Shown here: positions 50,877-59,876 of the stretch, piece by piece
How positions within the stretch are numbered: the first letter of the stretch is position 1
Layout: every line of letters starts with the position of its first letter
Assembly (NCBI RefSeq): GCF_000235745.1
Contig: NZ_AGSX01000070.1
Location: forward strand, 62,001-126,000
DNA length: 64,000 bases
DNA from: Stutzerimonas stutzeri SDM-LAC
GTDB taxonomy: Bacteria; Pseudomonadota; Gammaproteobacteria; Pseudomonadales; Pseudomonadaceae
Direction: 5' to 3'
The notes under the pieces: generated by a model
What the model saw: the letters and a program-made list of their open reading frames with translations, nothing else
Database searches by the model: none
What the model was told of the DNA's origin: nothing
Translations under genes and position numbers: made by a program

Positions 50877-51650
50877 TCAAGCAGCAGGTTGCGAGCCCAG
50901 AGCTGTGGCACGTTGTGCGCGGCGCTGGTTCAACTTGAGAATCATGCGGGTCGCGAAACTGCCAGCATGCGGGTCGCCGTAGTGGAAGATGGCAGTTGCG
51001 CGACGCAGGTCAGGGTCACAGGGCTCGTTGGCGTGGAGCGTGCGGTAGCCCCAGAACAGATAGAGATTGCCGGGGACGAGTTGCAGCTTCTCGGGTCGCA
51101 AAAGTTCGTGGCGGATGGCGGCGCTGATCACTTTCCGACTCAGCGCGTTCTGCACTAACGCCTTTTCCAATACATTGATTAGGACGTTTGAACGGATGCG
51201 CCGCCTGTTGGGAAACAAGAGCAAATCACCCCGATCGATGCCGTCCTGAGGAATATCTATAGGCAGCAGTGCCGTGACCAGGCTGGCATCGTAGTGAAAG
51301 CAATTCGACTCGCGACGACCGGAGGCTCCCTGCACACAGCGCAGAACTTTAAGTATTTCATCGCTATAAGCAGCTTTTCCGGCCCCCGCCTGATAGATGT
51401 TTTCCAATAAGTTCCGAAATTCGGGCGAAGCACCTAGCGCGCCCAATAGAGAGCTTTCTATCTCGCTGCCGCCATGATGTGCAAAATAACTTCCTTTGTG
51501 TTTTTCCGCTTCTATCCTGATGCTTTCCTGAAGCATTTTCAGTTGTTCGATTGATAGAAAGTTGGCAATGCAGGAGCTCCCACTATTGCTCATCTCGTTA
51601 GCGATTAACCGAAGATCCGGCGCTTCCAGGCTGCGGAAATAACTATTCAC
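50877..51650 (-). CDS. Putative 2OG-Fe(II) oxygenase-like (PhyH-type) protein, first gene of the EPS operon
   Basis: A 257-aa soluble protein. The facial-triad pattern can be read as His119-x-Asp121 (CFHYDASL) and His206 (YRTLHANEP), with a 2OG-binding Arg at 216-217 (PDLRRATAIFHYGD). The spacing suits phytanoyl-CoA-dioxygenase-like enzymes, so a hydroxylation of a sugar, a lipid carrier or a bound amino acid is possible. I know of no close family member in polysaccharide clusters. It begins with GTG at 51650 after CTGGAGTGCATC; an ATG at 51593 is the alternative. It is the first gene after the ops repeats. Confidence 0.65.
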   Translation of the reverse strand: MNSYFRSLEAPDLRLIANEMSNSGSSCIANFLSIEQLKMLQESIRIEAEKHKGSYFAHHGGSEIESSLLGALGASPEFRNLLENIYQAGAGKAAYSDEILKVLRCVQGASGRRESNCFHYDASLVTALLPIDIPQDGIDRGDLLLFPNRRRIRSNVLINVLEKALVQNALSRKVISAAIRHELLRPEKLQLVPGNLYLFWGYRTLHANEPCDPDLRRATAIFHYGDPHAGSFATRMILKLNQRRAQRATALGSQPAA

Positions 51651-52343
51651 GATGCACTCCAGCTGGATAATACAATCGAGTTTGCGTTTTAGATTGTTAG
51701 AAGGTGGTTATGGCTCGCTAACAGTGCTGAATGTATACGAGCAGAGTTGCGTTTAAGAGTACTGAGTCTGAGGCAGATTGCTTGTTTTTTCGCTGTCCAT
51801 TTCGATCAAACAAAGCTACCGCCACTACCGCCACTACCGCCACAGCTGGCTGTTGCTGCATGCGACGGCGTTGGCTCGATTTGCCATCGGGTAGACGCTT
51901 TAGTCAGAGCTACCGCACTCGGCTAGAAATCGAGATAAGCAATAAACCTTTTTTGGCGCAGACAGATTGGCAGCGGAAAAGCCCATCCGGTATACAAGCA
52001 GCAACAGGCTTTTTATCTGGCTTTCTGTTCGATGCCAGCCGTATGGTTGTGTGATGTAGTTAACATTCAGAACCTGACGGCAGTCAAGATCCGAAACAAA
52101 ATAATTCAACAGAAGCACGGCCCGCTATGCCAATGCACTGATAACAAAGGATCTTCTAGCTTTATATGGGTGCGCTGGGCAGGGCTGATTTAAGCAGGAT
52201 CAATCTTCTGAACTAAGCCGTTTGGTCTACGGCCCTTGGCTCGATAAATTAACGAGTGCTGAGCGGAATTTTATTTATGTCAAATAACTTTAGAAAGAAG
52301 CGTTTTAGTTTGTCCAAAAGCTCTTTCGAGACAATGCAGTAGC
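51651..52343 (-). other. AT-richer leader and promoter region of the EPS operon
   Basis: This stretch of about 690 bp is markedly richer in A and T than its surroundings and has no credible gene. It is best read as the long regulatory region of the minus-strand EPS operon. It holds the ops triplet at 51816-51842. A -35-like TTGACT on the minus strand (52087-52082) is followed about 18 bp later by a poor -10 (TTAACT). A second TTGACA (52284-52279) lacks a partner. The transcript start is not established. Confidence 0.5.
51816..51842 (-). promoter_or_regulatory. Three tandem ops elements (RfaH recruitment sites)
   Basis: On the minus strand this is three back-to-back 9-bp repeats whose core is GGCGGTAG (51841-51834, 51832-51825 and 51823-51816). 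The last copy reads GGCGGTAGC followed by TTTG, fitting the ops consensus GGCGGTAGNNT, where RfaH binds the paused polymerase. The JUMPStart-like context AGCCAGCTGT lies just upstream. The element sits about 165 nt before the first gene of the operon that itself encodes an RfaH-like protein. Motif and placement are seen; function is inferred. Confidence 0.75.
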
Positions 52344-52346
52344 CAA

Positions 52347-52478
<132 letters not shown>

Positions 52479-52600
52479 GACTGAAGTGCCTGTGTCAACC
52501 TCTCATGTCGATAAAGCGTTTTATTTTCAGGCGTTTAGGCAATCAAGTAGCTTGGGAGCCAGCAGAGCGCGTAAGCAGGTGTCATGCGAGGACCCAAACG

Positions 52601-52630
52601 AAAAAGGCCACTCGATTGAGTGGCCTTTCC
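52601..52630 (-). terminator. Terminator between the two tRNA-fMet genes
   Basis: AAAGGCCACTC (52603-52613) and GAGTGGCCTTT (52618-52628) with loop GATT form the same 11-bp stem as at 52350, followed by T-residues on the minus strand. Copy 2 is thus ended before copy 1. Confidence 0.8.
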
Positions 52631-52635
52631 GTGTT

Positions 52636-52712
<77 letters not shown>

Positions 52713-52781
52713 TCTGTGGGCGGCATTCTACATCTTTCGGCTGATCTGTCACGGCTTTATTGCCAGTCGGACAATCTTTTA

Positions 52782-52964
52782 TCACGCGCTTAGCGAAACA
52801 TGAGCGGCGTGCGACTCGGTTCGAGGCTGGTTTCGATCCCGTCGGGCTTCACGGGATGGCTTGTGATGATGGCGAGCGACTCGCAGCATGCCCCAAAGCA
52901 TCGCCACGGCGGCTGCACTCCAGCCGACTACTATTAGAAGAATTACCAGTGGCGGCGTGATCAT
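52782..52964 (-). CDS. Small single-pass membrane protein (60 aa)
   Basis: A 60-aa protein with one hydrophobic helix at the N-terminus (TPPLVILLIVVGWSAAAVAM, then LWGML) and a basic, His/Arg-rich cytosolic tail (RVARHHHKPSREARRDRN). AAAGGAATCGAACG before the ATG at 52964 is a fair ribosome-binding site. Its small size and clear membrane helix make it credible. Function unknown. Confidence 0.5.
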   Translation of the reverse strand: MITPPLVILLIVVGWSAAAVAMLWGMLRVARHHHKPSREARRDRNQPRTESHAAHVSLSA

Positions 52965-53119
52965 CGTTCGATTCCTTTCTAACCAGACACATCTGCTCTC
53001 TGGATAGTGGACAGCGAAAAGGAAACGACGGTTCCGCTTGCCATCTGTCGACAGCGCGGATCGACGGCGGCAATCAGATGCCTAAACGGAATGGGGGGAC
53101 TTTATTAAAGGAGAAAGCT

Positions 53120-53431
53120 ATGAGGAGCTATTTGGCTATTGCACTTGCGGCCGCGCTTGCGGCTGCTGTTACAGGCCAGGCGTCAGGCGCAGATCCGATG
53201 TCTGGCCACGCTCAGCTGGCACAGAATACCGGCGCGGTCGACCGTTCCCTGGGTAATGGCTCCATGGGCGCTGGCGAGGGAATCGAGAGACTACCGGAGA
53301 AGTCCGAGAAGGATCGCGACGTCCATGATCAGCGACCACAGCAAACTTACGAGCAATCCAATCACGGTGACACTGATACGGATATGGAACACCGCCCACG
53401 CCGAACATTGGGGGATCGAGACGAGGATTGA
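53120..53431 (+). CDS. Small exported hypothetical protein (103 aa)
   Basis: A 103-aa protein with a signal peptide (MRSYLAIALAAALAAAVTGQ, then ASG, probable cleavage near ASGAD). The mature part is hydrophilic, with acidic and charged runs (EKSEKDRDVHDQRPQQ, DTDTDMEHRPRRT) and no Cys. AAGGAGAAAGCT before the ATG at 53120 is a strong ribosome-binding site. No family is recognised. Its last 70 bp overlap the 3' end of the convergent EAL gene. Confidence 0.65.
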   Translation: MRSYLAIALAAALAAAVTGQASGADPMSGHAQLAQNTGAVDRSLGNGSMGAGEGIERLPEKSEKDRDVHDQRPQQTYEQSNHGDTDTDMEHRPRRTLGDRDED

Positions 53432-54189
53432 TCTGGCAAGCGTACGTTGGCGTTAGCGTTCGGCTCCTCCTCCGGACGCCCCAGCAAGTAGCCCTGAACC
53501 AGATCGATGCCCATGTCTGCCAGAACGCGGAGCTCTTCGCTCAGTTCGATGCCTTCGGCGATGACCTGAGCGCGGGACGCTCTGGCAATCTTCATGATCG
53601 ACTCGACGAATTCGCGTTTCACAGCGTCCCGGTGGATACCGTCTATGAAGTAGCGATCGATCTTGACGTAGTCAGGGCGCAGCTCCGACCACATGCGCAG
53701 GCTGGAATAGCCGGCGCCGAGGTCGTCCAGCGCAATGGAAAAGCCGATGTCTCGATAATGATGCAAGGCGGCACGAAGCAGTTCTAAGTCGTCGGTGGGC
53801 GTTTGCTCCGTAAGTTCGATTACAACACTCTCGGCCGAGATGCCGTATTTGTGTAGTAACTCCAATGTGCGACCCGGCTTGTGCGTCGCATCCAACAGCG
53901 TTTCCGGCGACACGTTGAGGAACAGTTTCCCCTGCAGCCGCTGCTGACTGTAGCGGCGACAGGCGCTCTCGCGACAGGTCAGGTCCAGTTCATCGAGCCG
54001 GCCGGCATGTCGGGCCGCCGCGAGCAGGTTGATAGGGGAGTGAAGCGGAGTGTTCGAAGGGCCGCGGGTGAGGGCTTCGTAGCCAAGGATGACCCGTTCG
54101 GCAAGCGAGACGATGGGCTGGAACAGGCTGGTGATGTTGCTCTGAGCCAGGATGGAATCCAGTGTGCTCAACTGCTCGGTAACGATCAT
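53362..54189 (-). CDS. EAL-domain c-di-GMP phosphodiesterase
   Basis: A 275-aa stand-alone EAL protein. The signature is GYEALTRGP, with NVSP, IELTEQ, LDDLGAGYSS, VKIDRYF, IAEGIE and VQGYLLGRP following. All metal- and substrate-binding residues I would look for are present, so active c-di-GMP hydrolysis to pGpG is expected. No sensor domain precedes it. A Ser/Arg-rich tail after the domain overlaps the convergent small gene by 70 bp, so the tail may be decayed or dispensable. The start ATG at 54189 lies downstream of the prc terminator. Confidence 0.9.
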   Translation of the reverse strand: MIVTEQLSTLDSILAQSNITSLFQPIVSLAERVILGYEALTRGPSNTPLHSPINLLAAARHAGRLDELDLTCRESACRRYSQQRLQGKLFLNVSPETLLDATHKPGRTLELLHKYGISAESVVIELTEQTPTDDLELLRAALHHYRDIGFSIALDDLGAGYSSLRMWSELRPDYVKIDRYFIDGIHRDAVKREFVESIMKIARASRAQVIAEGIELSEELRVLADMGIDLVQGYLLGRPEEEPNANANVRLPDQSSSRSPNVRRGRCSISVSVSP

Positions 54190-54207
54190 GAGGGTCTCGT
54201 GCGGCCT

Positions 54208-54245
54208 TAAAAAAACGAAGGGCCGCACAAGGGCGGCCCTTCGTA
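54208..54245 (-). terminator. Rho-independent terminator of prc
   Basis: On the minus strand the 11-bp stem CGAAGGGCCGC/GCGGCCCTTCG with a six-base loop is followed by seven T (A-run at 54209-54215). It lies 39 bp after the prc stop and separates prc from the EAL gene. Confidence 0.9.
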
Positions 54246-54284
54246 TTTCACGACACTGCGATGTCATTTTGATGACATCTGCAC

Positions 54285-56381
54285 TCAGCGCTCGACAGGT
54301 TGGTTCTTGGCCATGGCCTTATGCAGACCGAGGTAATCCAGCAGAATCCTGCCGCTTTCCGAGAGATAGGCATCGTCCTCGGGTTTGATCTTTTTATCTT
54401 CAATATGCGGTGTCGTTTCATCCTCTTTTTCAAGCTTGGCCAGTGGTTCTTCACCTTTGGCCTTGCGCAAGGTGTTTTCCAGGGCTAGCTGGCGTTTCTC
54501 GATGCGTTCCTGCTGCGCCCGGCGCTTCTCCTCGTTGAGGCTGATGGTCGTCTCGTGAGTCAACTCCTGAGTCAGTGCGAGACGGTCGCGGGTGAATACA
54601 AAGTCGGGATCCTCATGGGTTCGGTTTTCGTGACGCGCCTTGAGTTCAGCGAGGAACGGCTTGAACGGGTTCATATCCGGGCTGACCGCTGCGCGAATGC
54701 TGTCCCATGGCATCGCTTCCGGCAGCGCGCTTTCGCCAATTTCCTTGGTATCGACTTCGGCCGGGTAGGAAATGTCTGGAATCACGCCCTGGTGCTGAGT
54801 GCTTTGTCCGGAGACCCGATAGAACTTGGCCAATGTCAGCTTGAGTTCACCATGGTTGAGTGGCTGGACCGTTTGCACGGTGCCTTTGCCGAACGTCTGT
54901 CCACCGACGATAAGCGCTCGGTGGTAATCCTGCATGGCGCCTGCAAAGATTTCCGAGGCCGATGCGGACAGTCGGTTAACCAGCACAGCCAGCGGTCCTT
55001 TATAGAACACGCCTTGCTGCTCATCGGCCAGGACATCGACACGGCCATCGCTGTTGCGGACCAGGACCGTAGGGCCTTGATCGATGAACAGGCCGGTCAG
55101 TTCGGTAGCTTCCTGAAGGGAACCACCGCCATTGTTACGTAGATCGATCACTACGCCATCGACGTCTTCCTGTTCCAACTCCGTGAGCAGCTTTTTCACG
55201 TCGCGGGTCGTGCTCTTGTATTCCTCGTCTCCGGCACGTAGGGCCTTGAAGTCAAGGTAGAACGCAGGGATTTCGATGACTCCGAGCTTGTAATCGCGAC
55301 CGTCCTGGCTGAGCTTGAGCACCGATTTCTTCGCCGCCTGTTCTTCAAGCTTCACCGCTTCACGGGTGATCGCAACGACTTTGCTGCTCTGGTCGTTCGG
55401 TGCATTGCTCGCCGGGATGACTTCAAGTCGAACGACCGACCCTTTCGGACCGCGGATCAACTTGACGACTTCGTCGAGCCGCCAGCCGATCACATCGACA
55501 ATCTCCTCATCGCTCTGGCCGACGCCGATGATCTTGTCGGCAGGCGCGATCTGCTTGCTCTTCTCGGCAGGACCGGCGGGAACCAGGCGCACCACCTTGA
55601 CGTGCTCGTTGTCGCTCTGCAGCACGGCGCCGATCCCTTCCAGGGACAGGCTCATGTTGATGTCGAAGTTCTCCGCGTTGTCAGGTGACAGGTACTGCGT
55701 GTGCGGGTCGTAGGATTGCGCAAAGGCATTGATGTAGGTCTGAAATACGTCTTCGCCACGGGTTTGTTCAAGGCGCGTCAGTTGGTTCTTGTAGCGCTTG
55801 GTGAGCAGTTCCTCAATGGCTTTGGGCTCCTTGCCGGCGATCTTCAATCGCAGCACCTCGTCCTTCACGCGTTTGCGCCAGAGGTCATCCAGTTCCTGTT
55901 CGTTCGCGGGGCGCGCTGCATTCTCGCGGTCGATCAGCAGCTCCTCGTCAAGCGTGAAGTCAAAGCTGTCGACGCCTTGCTCAAGCAGATTCAGAGCGTA
56001 TTCCAGTCGGCTCTGTAGGCGCTCCAGATGCACCTTGTAAATGATGAACCCAGGCTCAAGGTTGCCGTTCTTCAGGAAGTCATCGAACTGGTTGCGCCAG
56101 GCTTCGAATTCGGCGACGTCGCCGGCGGTGAAATAGCTGCGCGAAGGATCGAGCATTTCGAGGTAGCTGTCGAAGATCTTCGCCGAGCGAGCGTCATTTA
56201 GCGGCGGCTTGTTGTAGTGATGGCGCTTGAGTAGCTCGACCACGTTCAGACTGGCGATCACCTGGTCACGGTCTGGCTGCAGGTAGTCCCAGGTGTGTGG
56301 GTCGGCAGGTTTTGCCAGAGCCGCACTGGCTTGAAGGCCCATCAGCAGGACGAGCACGCCTGCGGTCAATGATCGTTTCAT
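54285..56381 (-). CDS. prc: Tail-specific (carboxy-terminal processing) protease Prc/AlgO
   Basis: A 698-aa periplasmic S41 protease. The signal peptide SLTAGVLVLLMGLQASAALA precedes HTWDYLQPDRDQVIASLNVV, the family start. A PDZ domain lies mid-protein (LEGIGAVLQSDNEHVKVVRL onward). The catalytic Ser is in LSASASEIFAGAM and the Lys in GQTFGKGTVQT, the Ser/Lys dyad. The C-terminal helical domain is DUF3340-like. In P. aeruginosa AlgO cleaves MucA and helps turn on alginate. The start ATG at 56381 (MKRSLTAG) is preferred; an ATG at 56417 in the same frame lacks a better ribosome-binding site. Confidence 0.93.
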   Translation of the reverse strand: MKRSLTAGVLVLLMGLQASAALAKPADPHTWDYLQPDRDQVIASLNVVELLKRHHYNKPPLNDARSAKIFDSYLEMLDPSRSYFTAGDVAEFEAWRNQFDDFLKNGNLEPGFIIYKVHLERLQSRLEYALNLLEQGVDSFDFTLDEELLIDRENAARPANEQELDDLWRKRVKDEVLRLKIAGKEPKAIEELLTKRYKNQLTRLEQTRGEDVFQTYINAFAQSYDPHTQYLSPDNAENFDINMSLSLEGIGAVLQSDNEHVKVVRLVPAGPAEKSKQIAPADKIIGVGQSDEEIVDVIGWRLDEVVKLIRGPKGSVVRLEVIPASNAPNDQSSKVVAITREAVKLEEQAAKKSVLKLSQDGRDYKLGVIEIPAFYLDFKALRAGDEEYKSTTRDVKKLLTELEQEDVDGVVIDLRNNGGGSLQEATELTGLFIDQGPTVLVRNSDGRVDVLADEQQGVFYKGPLAVLVNRLSASASEIFAGAMQDYHRALIVGGQTFGKGTVQTVQPLNHGELKLTLAKFYRVSGQSTQHQGVIPDISYPAEVDTKEIGESALPEAMPWDSIRAAVSPDMNPFKPFLAELKARHENRTHEDPDFVFTRDRLALTQELTHETTISLNEEKRRAQQERIEKRQLALENTLRKAKGEEPLAKLEKEDETTPHIEDKKIKPEDDAYLSESGRILLDYLGLHKAMAKNQPVER

Positions 56382-56881
56382 GTCGGAGGGGAGAAGCGAG
56401 GCTGAGTAATAACGCATAGTAGGCCATCAAATCAGGCGCCGGAGCGGATTCCGTTCGGCGGGGAGAACACAGCCCGATGTATCTGGCGGCTGGCACGCCG
56501 CAATCCAGATCGCACCGAGGCGGTAGAGCGATTCGCCGCACCGAGGAGACCGAGAAGGCAGTCCTTGGTTTGGATGGCGTATCGCTATGTAGCCTGGGCT
56601 GAACTTGATCTGCGGCCTGCACTGCCGGAGTCACGGTTTAGCGGGCACAGGTGTGAACCACTATGGAGGCAGCATGAAGGCATTGCAAGGCATCGAGGGA
56701 CAGGTGGCGCGGGCGGAGCGTGCAGTTGCGAAGTGCGGCAACTCAGGATTCAGGTCGTTGCTGCAAGCCTGATCCGTGCCGATCTGCATCTGCAGCAACT
56801 CGCGTGGCCGATATCCTTAGTTTGCATGTGCCAGCGTAGTCAGGACGAGCAATCCAGGCGCATGCGCCTGGATCTCAGCCA
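56382..56881. other. Intergenic region between prc and apeB
   Basis: This 500-bp stretch holds the prc promoter on the minus strand and, at 56674 to about 56830, the remnant of a quinone oxidoreductase gene. The rest shows no gene. Its ORFs do not agree with any family I know. Confidence 0.45.
56674..56830 (+). pseudogene. Decayed zinc-type quinone oxidoreductase (5' remnant)
   Basis: A strong ribosome-binding site (GGAGGCAGC) precedes an ATG that reads MKALQGIEGQVARAERAVAK, the typical start of NAD(P)H:quinone oxidoreductases. The frame then hits a TGA. The +1-shifted frame instead continues with RQLRIQVVAASLIRADLHLQ, matching the next family block (VRIxVxAAGLNRADLLQ). So there is a frameshift within the first 100 bp, and about 90% of the gene is missing before the convergent apeB. 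A functioning oxidoreductase sits beside prc in P. aeruginosa as I recall. Confidence 0.75.
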
Positions 56882-58171
56882 TCAAGGTAACTCGGCGCTC
56901 GAATAGAAAGCGCTGAGGACCTTCACCAGATGCGCCAGGTCCTGGCTGCCGGCTAGCTCGCGGATCGAGTGCATGCCAAAGGTCGGCAGGCCGATATCGA
57001 CGGTGCGCACGCCGAGCTGGCTGGCGGTGATTGGGCCGATGGTCGAGCCGCAGCCCATGTCGCTGCGGGTGACGAAACTTTGCACTGACACCTCGTTTTC
57101 CAGGCAGAGATGGCGGAAAAAGCCGGCGGTTTCGCTACTCGTGGCGTAGCGCTGGTTGCTATTGACCTTGATCACCGGCCCGGCATTGAGTTTCGGGCCG
57201 TGGTTGCCGTCATGTTTGTCGGCATAGTTCGGATGCACTGCGTGCGCATTGTCGGCCGAGATCATCAGTGACCGGTTAATGCTGCGCTGGAAGGGCTCGC
57301 CTTCAGGCAATACGCGGCGTAGTACCTGCTCGAGAAACGGCCCGTCCGCTCCGCACATCGAGGTGGAGCCGACTTCTTCATGGTCGGTGCAGACCAGCAC
57401 GCATGTCTCCTCGGGGGCGGCGCGCAACAGGGCTTGGGCGCCGGCAAAACACGACAGCAGATTATCCAGGCGGGCGCCGGCGATGAAGTCGCCGTTAAGG
57501 CCAATCACGGCAGCGCCCTGGGTATCGTAGAAGCTCAGCTCGAAATCCAGCACGACGTCGGCAACCAGACCATGTTCGCGGCTCAGTTGGTCCGCCAGCA
57601 GCGCGCGAAAATCCGGGCTGTCTTCGCTTGCGATTTGCGCCAGCACCGGTGGCAGCTCGTTCTGCGGGTCGATCGCCCAACCCTGATTGGCGTCTCGATT
57701 GAGATGGATGGCAAGGCTGGGAATCACTGCGATAGGCAGCTTGAAATCGATCAGCTGGCTTTCGATCCGACCGTCGCGGCTATAGGTCACGCGTCCAGCC
57801 AGGGACAAGTCGCGGTCGAACCACGGCGCCAGCAATGCACCACCGTAGACTTCTACGCCGAGTTGCCAGAAGCCTTGCCGTTGCAGTTCAGGTTGCGGCT
57901 TCACTCGTAGGCAGGGACTGTCTGTATGGGCGCCGACCAGGCGCATGCCATTTTCGATGACGGATCGGGTCCCGAGCTGGAACGCGACGATCGCGGAGTC
58001 GTTGCGGGTGACGTAGTAACGGCCGCCCGGTTCGGTGTCCCATGTCTCGCGTTCATCCAGCGCTTTGTAGCCAGCGGCCTGCAAGGTCTTGGCGAGACTG
58101 GCGGTGGCGTGGAATGGGGTGGGGGAGGCCTTGAGGTAGTCAATCAGACCCTGGTTGAGTTCTTCGCGCAT
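56882..58171 (-). CDS. apeB: M18 family aminopeptidase ApeB
   Basis: A 429-aa metalloaminopeptidase. The zinc-binding and catalytic motifs are [41 protein letters not shown] and [16 protein letters not shown], with [11 protein letters not shown] near the end. The M18 family prefers acidic N-terminal residues and is cytosolic. Start [20 protein letters not shown] is the family start. It has 269 bp of upstream region and faces the decayed oxidoreductase remnant. Confidence 0.96.
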   Translation of the reverse strand: MREELNQGLIDYLKASPTPFHATASLAKTLQAAGYKALDERETWDTEPGGRYYVTRNDSAIVAFQLGTRSVIENGMRLVGAHTDSPCLRVKPQPELQRQGFWQLGVEVYGGALLAPWFDRDLSLAGRVTYSRDGRIESQLIDFKLPIAVIPSLAIHLNRDANQGWAIDPQNELPPVLAQIASEDSPDFRALLADQLSREHGLVADVVLDFELSFYDTQGAAVIGLNGDFIAGARLDNLLSCFAGAQALLRAAPEETCVLVCTDHEEVGSTSMCGADGPFLEQVLRRVLPEGEPFQRSINRSLMISADNAHAVHPNYADKHDGNHGPKLNAGPVIKVNSNQRYATSSETAGFFRHLCLENEVSVQSFVTRSDMGCGSTIGPITASQLGVRTVDIGLPTFGMHSIRELAGSQDLAHLVKVLSAFYSSAELP

Positions 58172-58440
58172 GAGCGGCTCCGGACGGCAAGGGTCGAAAG
58201 TTTATAGCATCGGGACCGGTGTCGCTGTAGGTCGCTGCGCCGTGTGAAGTAACAGCCGCGCCAGACTATTACTTCAAACGACTACCAGTGCTTCTCGCGG
58301 CTCATGGCAGGCTCGTGGTCGTGCCTGTTGAGTTCGAACAGCGTTCAGCCATCCATCTGCTGCATTTATCTGGCGGTTGTGAGCGCTCGATCCTTTTTCG
58401 GCCGAGCATTCTTCGTACCGAAAGAGGGCGACTCGCTCGC

Positions 58441-59313
58441 TCAGCCGCGCTGGCGCAGGGCTTCGATGCGATCATCGAGCGACGGGTGGGTCATGAACAG
58501 GCCGGCCATGCCATGTTTCAGCGCACCGTTGATGCCGAACGCCTTGAGGGTGTCGGGCATCTGCACCGGCACGCCTTGTTCGGCCTGCAGACGACGCAGT
58601 GCACCGATCATGGCCTGTGTGCCGGCGAGCTGAGCGCCGGCTTCATCGGCGCGGTATTCACGTTTGCGCGAAAACCACATGACGATGATGCTGGCCAAGA
58701 GGCCCAGTACCAGTTCGGCGAAGATAGTCGCGACGAAGTAGCCGATGCCGTGGCCTTCTTCATTCTTGAGAATGGCCTTGTCAACGAAGTTGCCGAAGAT
58801 CCGCGCGAAGAACATCACGAAGGTGTTCACCACGCCCTGGACCAGTGCGAGCGTGACCATGTCGCCGTTGGCCACGTGGCCGATCTCGTGGGCCAGTACG
58901 GCCTTGACCTCATCCGGCGAGAAGCGCTCGAGTAAACCCTGGCTGACCGCAACCAGTGCATCGTTCTTGTTCCAGCCGGTGGCGAAGGCGTTGGCTTCGT
59001 AAGCGGGGAAGATGCCGACTTCCGGCATCTTGATGCCGGCTTCGCGCGAGAGTTGTTCGACCGTCTGCAGCAGCCACTGCTCATGACGTGTGCGCGGCTG
59101 GCTGATGATCTCGGTACGGGTGCTCATCTTCGCCATCCACTTGGAGATGAACAGCGAAATCAGCGCGCCGGCGAAACCAAAAACGGCGCAGAAGGCCAGC
59201 AGGCTGCCGTAGTTCTGACCGGTATAGCGGTCGACCCCGAGCAGCTTGAGGGTGACGCTGGCGACGACCAGGACAGCCAGGTTGGTGGCCAGGAACAAGA
59301 AAATGCGCATCAT
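58441..59313 (-). CDS. htpX: Membrane protease HtpX
   Basis: A 290-aa zinc protease of the inner membrane. The two first helices lie in [20 protein letters not shown] and [20 protein letters not shown]. The active motif is [16 protein letters not shown]. Further helices are [10 protein letters not shown] and [18 protein letters not shown], and the third zinc ligand Glu lies in the [12 protein letters not shown] motif. HtpX degrades misfolded membrane proteins. It is followed at about 114 bp by the small conserved gene 59428-59871. Confidence 0.95.
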   Translation of the reverse strand: MMRIFLFLATNLAVLVVASVTLKLLGVDRYTGQNYGSLLAFCAVFGFAGALISLFISKWMAKMSTRTEIISQPRTRHEQWLLQTVEQLSREAGIKMPEVGIFPAYEANAFATGWNKNDALVAVSQGLLERFSPDEVKAVLAHEIGHVANGDMVTLALVQGVVNTFVMFFARIFGNFVDKAILKNEEGHGIGYFVATIFAELVLGLLASIIVMWFSRKREYRADEAGAQLAGTQAMIGALRRLQAEQGVPVQMPDTLKAFGINGALKHGMAGLFMTHPSLDDRIEALRQRG

Positions 59314-59427
59314 GTTGCGGCAGACTCCAGAGGGAACAGTAAAGAACGATAGGCTATATAAGGGGCGGGTCGTCGCGATTCAACCGAGCGACTATTTCAA
59401 GCTATGTCGCCTGGCTAGAAGCTGGAC

Positions 59428-59871
59428 TCAGCGTTGCTCGACCAATGAGCTATCGAAAAGCTGGCGGGTCAGTCGTGCCAGCCGCTCGCTATCGCCATCA
59501 CGCAATGCTTCGCGTAGCTGATGCGCCAGGGTGGACCGGACTCGACGAACACTCGCCGGCAGTGATTCACGGCAGGCGAGGCCGCTCGGGACGCTGCGTG
59601 TCAGCCGCATGAATGCTTTCTCGGTGAGCGCCGCCTGGTCCAGTGCCTGGAAATGAATGGTGCTCTCGAAGCGCAGATAGCCTTCCTCGGCGAGCCATAT
59701 CAGAGCGCCGAGACAACCTTGGTGGCGTTTGCTGGGCAGGCCGAACTCATCGGGTTCTTCATGACCGATGAGGTCCTCGACGTACAGCGCGACCTTCCGC
59801 GGAAAGGCCTGATAAAGAATCAGCAGGCCCGCCGCGGCGTCCCGGTAGAAGTCGTCGATCTGCAGGTCCAT
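59428..59871 (-). CDS. Conserved hypothetical protein (147 aa)
   Basis: A 147-aa soluble helical protein beginning MDLQIDDFYRDAAAGLLILY, with HEEPDEFGLPSKRHQGCLGA and FMRLTRSVPSGLACRESLPA. It resembles the conserved protein next to htpX in Pseudomonas, with no known function. The ATG at 59871 lies five bases after the alaA stop, so it is coupled to alaA. The open frame upstream of that ATG is a shadow of alaA. Confidence 0.78.
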   Translation of the reverse strand: MDLQIDDFYRDAAAGLLILYQAFPRKVALYVEDLIGHEEPDEFGLPSKRHQGCLGALIWLAEEGYLRFESTIHFQALDQAALTEKAFMRLTRSVPSGLACRESLPASVRRVRSTLAHQLREALRDGDSERLARLTRQLFDSSLVEQR

Positions 59872-59876
59872 CGATC

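Noticed and set aside
51816-51842. Tandem repeat as a neutral microsatellite or CRISPR-like array
   Set aside because: The repeat unit coincides with the ops core on the strand and at the place where RfaH would act, and there are no spacers, so a regulatory reading is preferred.
58288-58935. 215-aa ORF antisense to htpX
   Set aside because: No domain is seen and it lacks a ribosome-binding site; htpX has the HEIGH motif.
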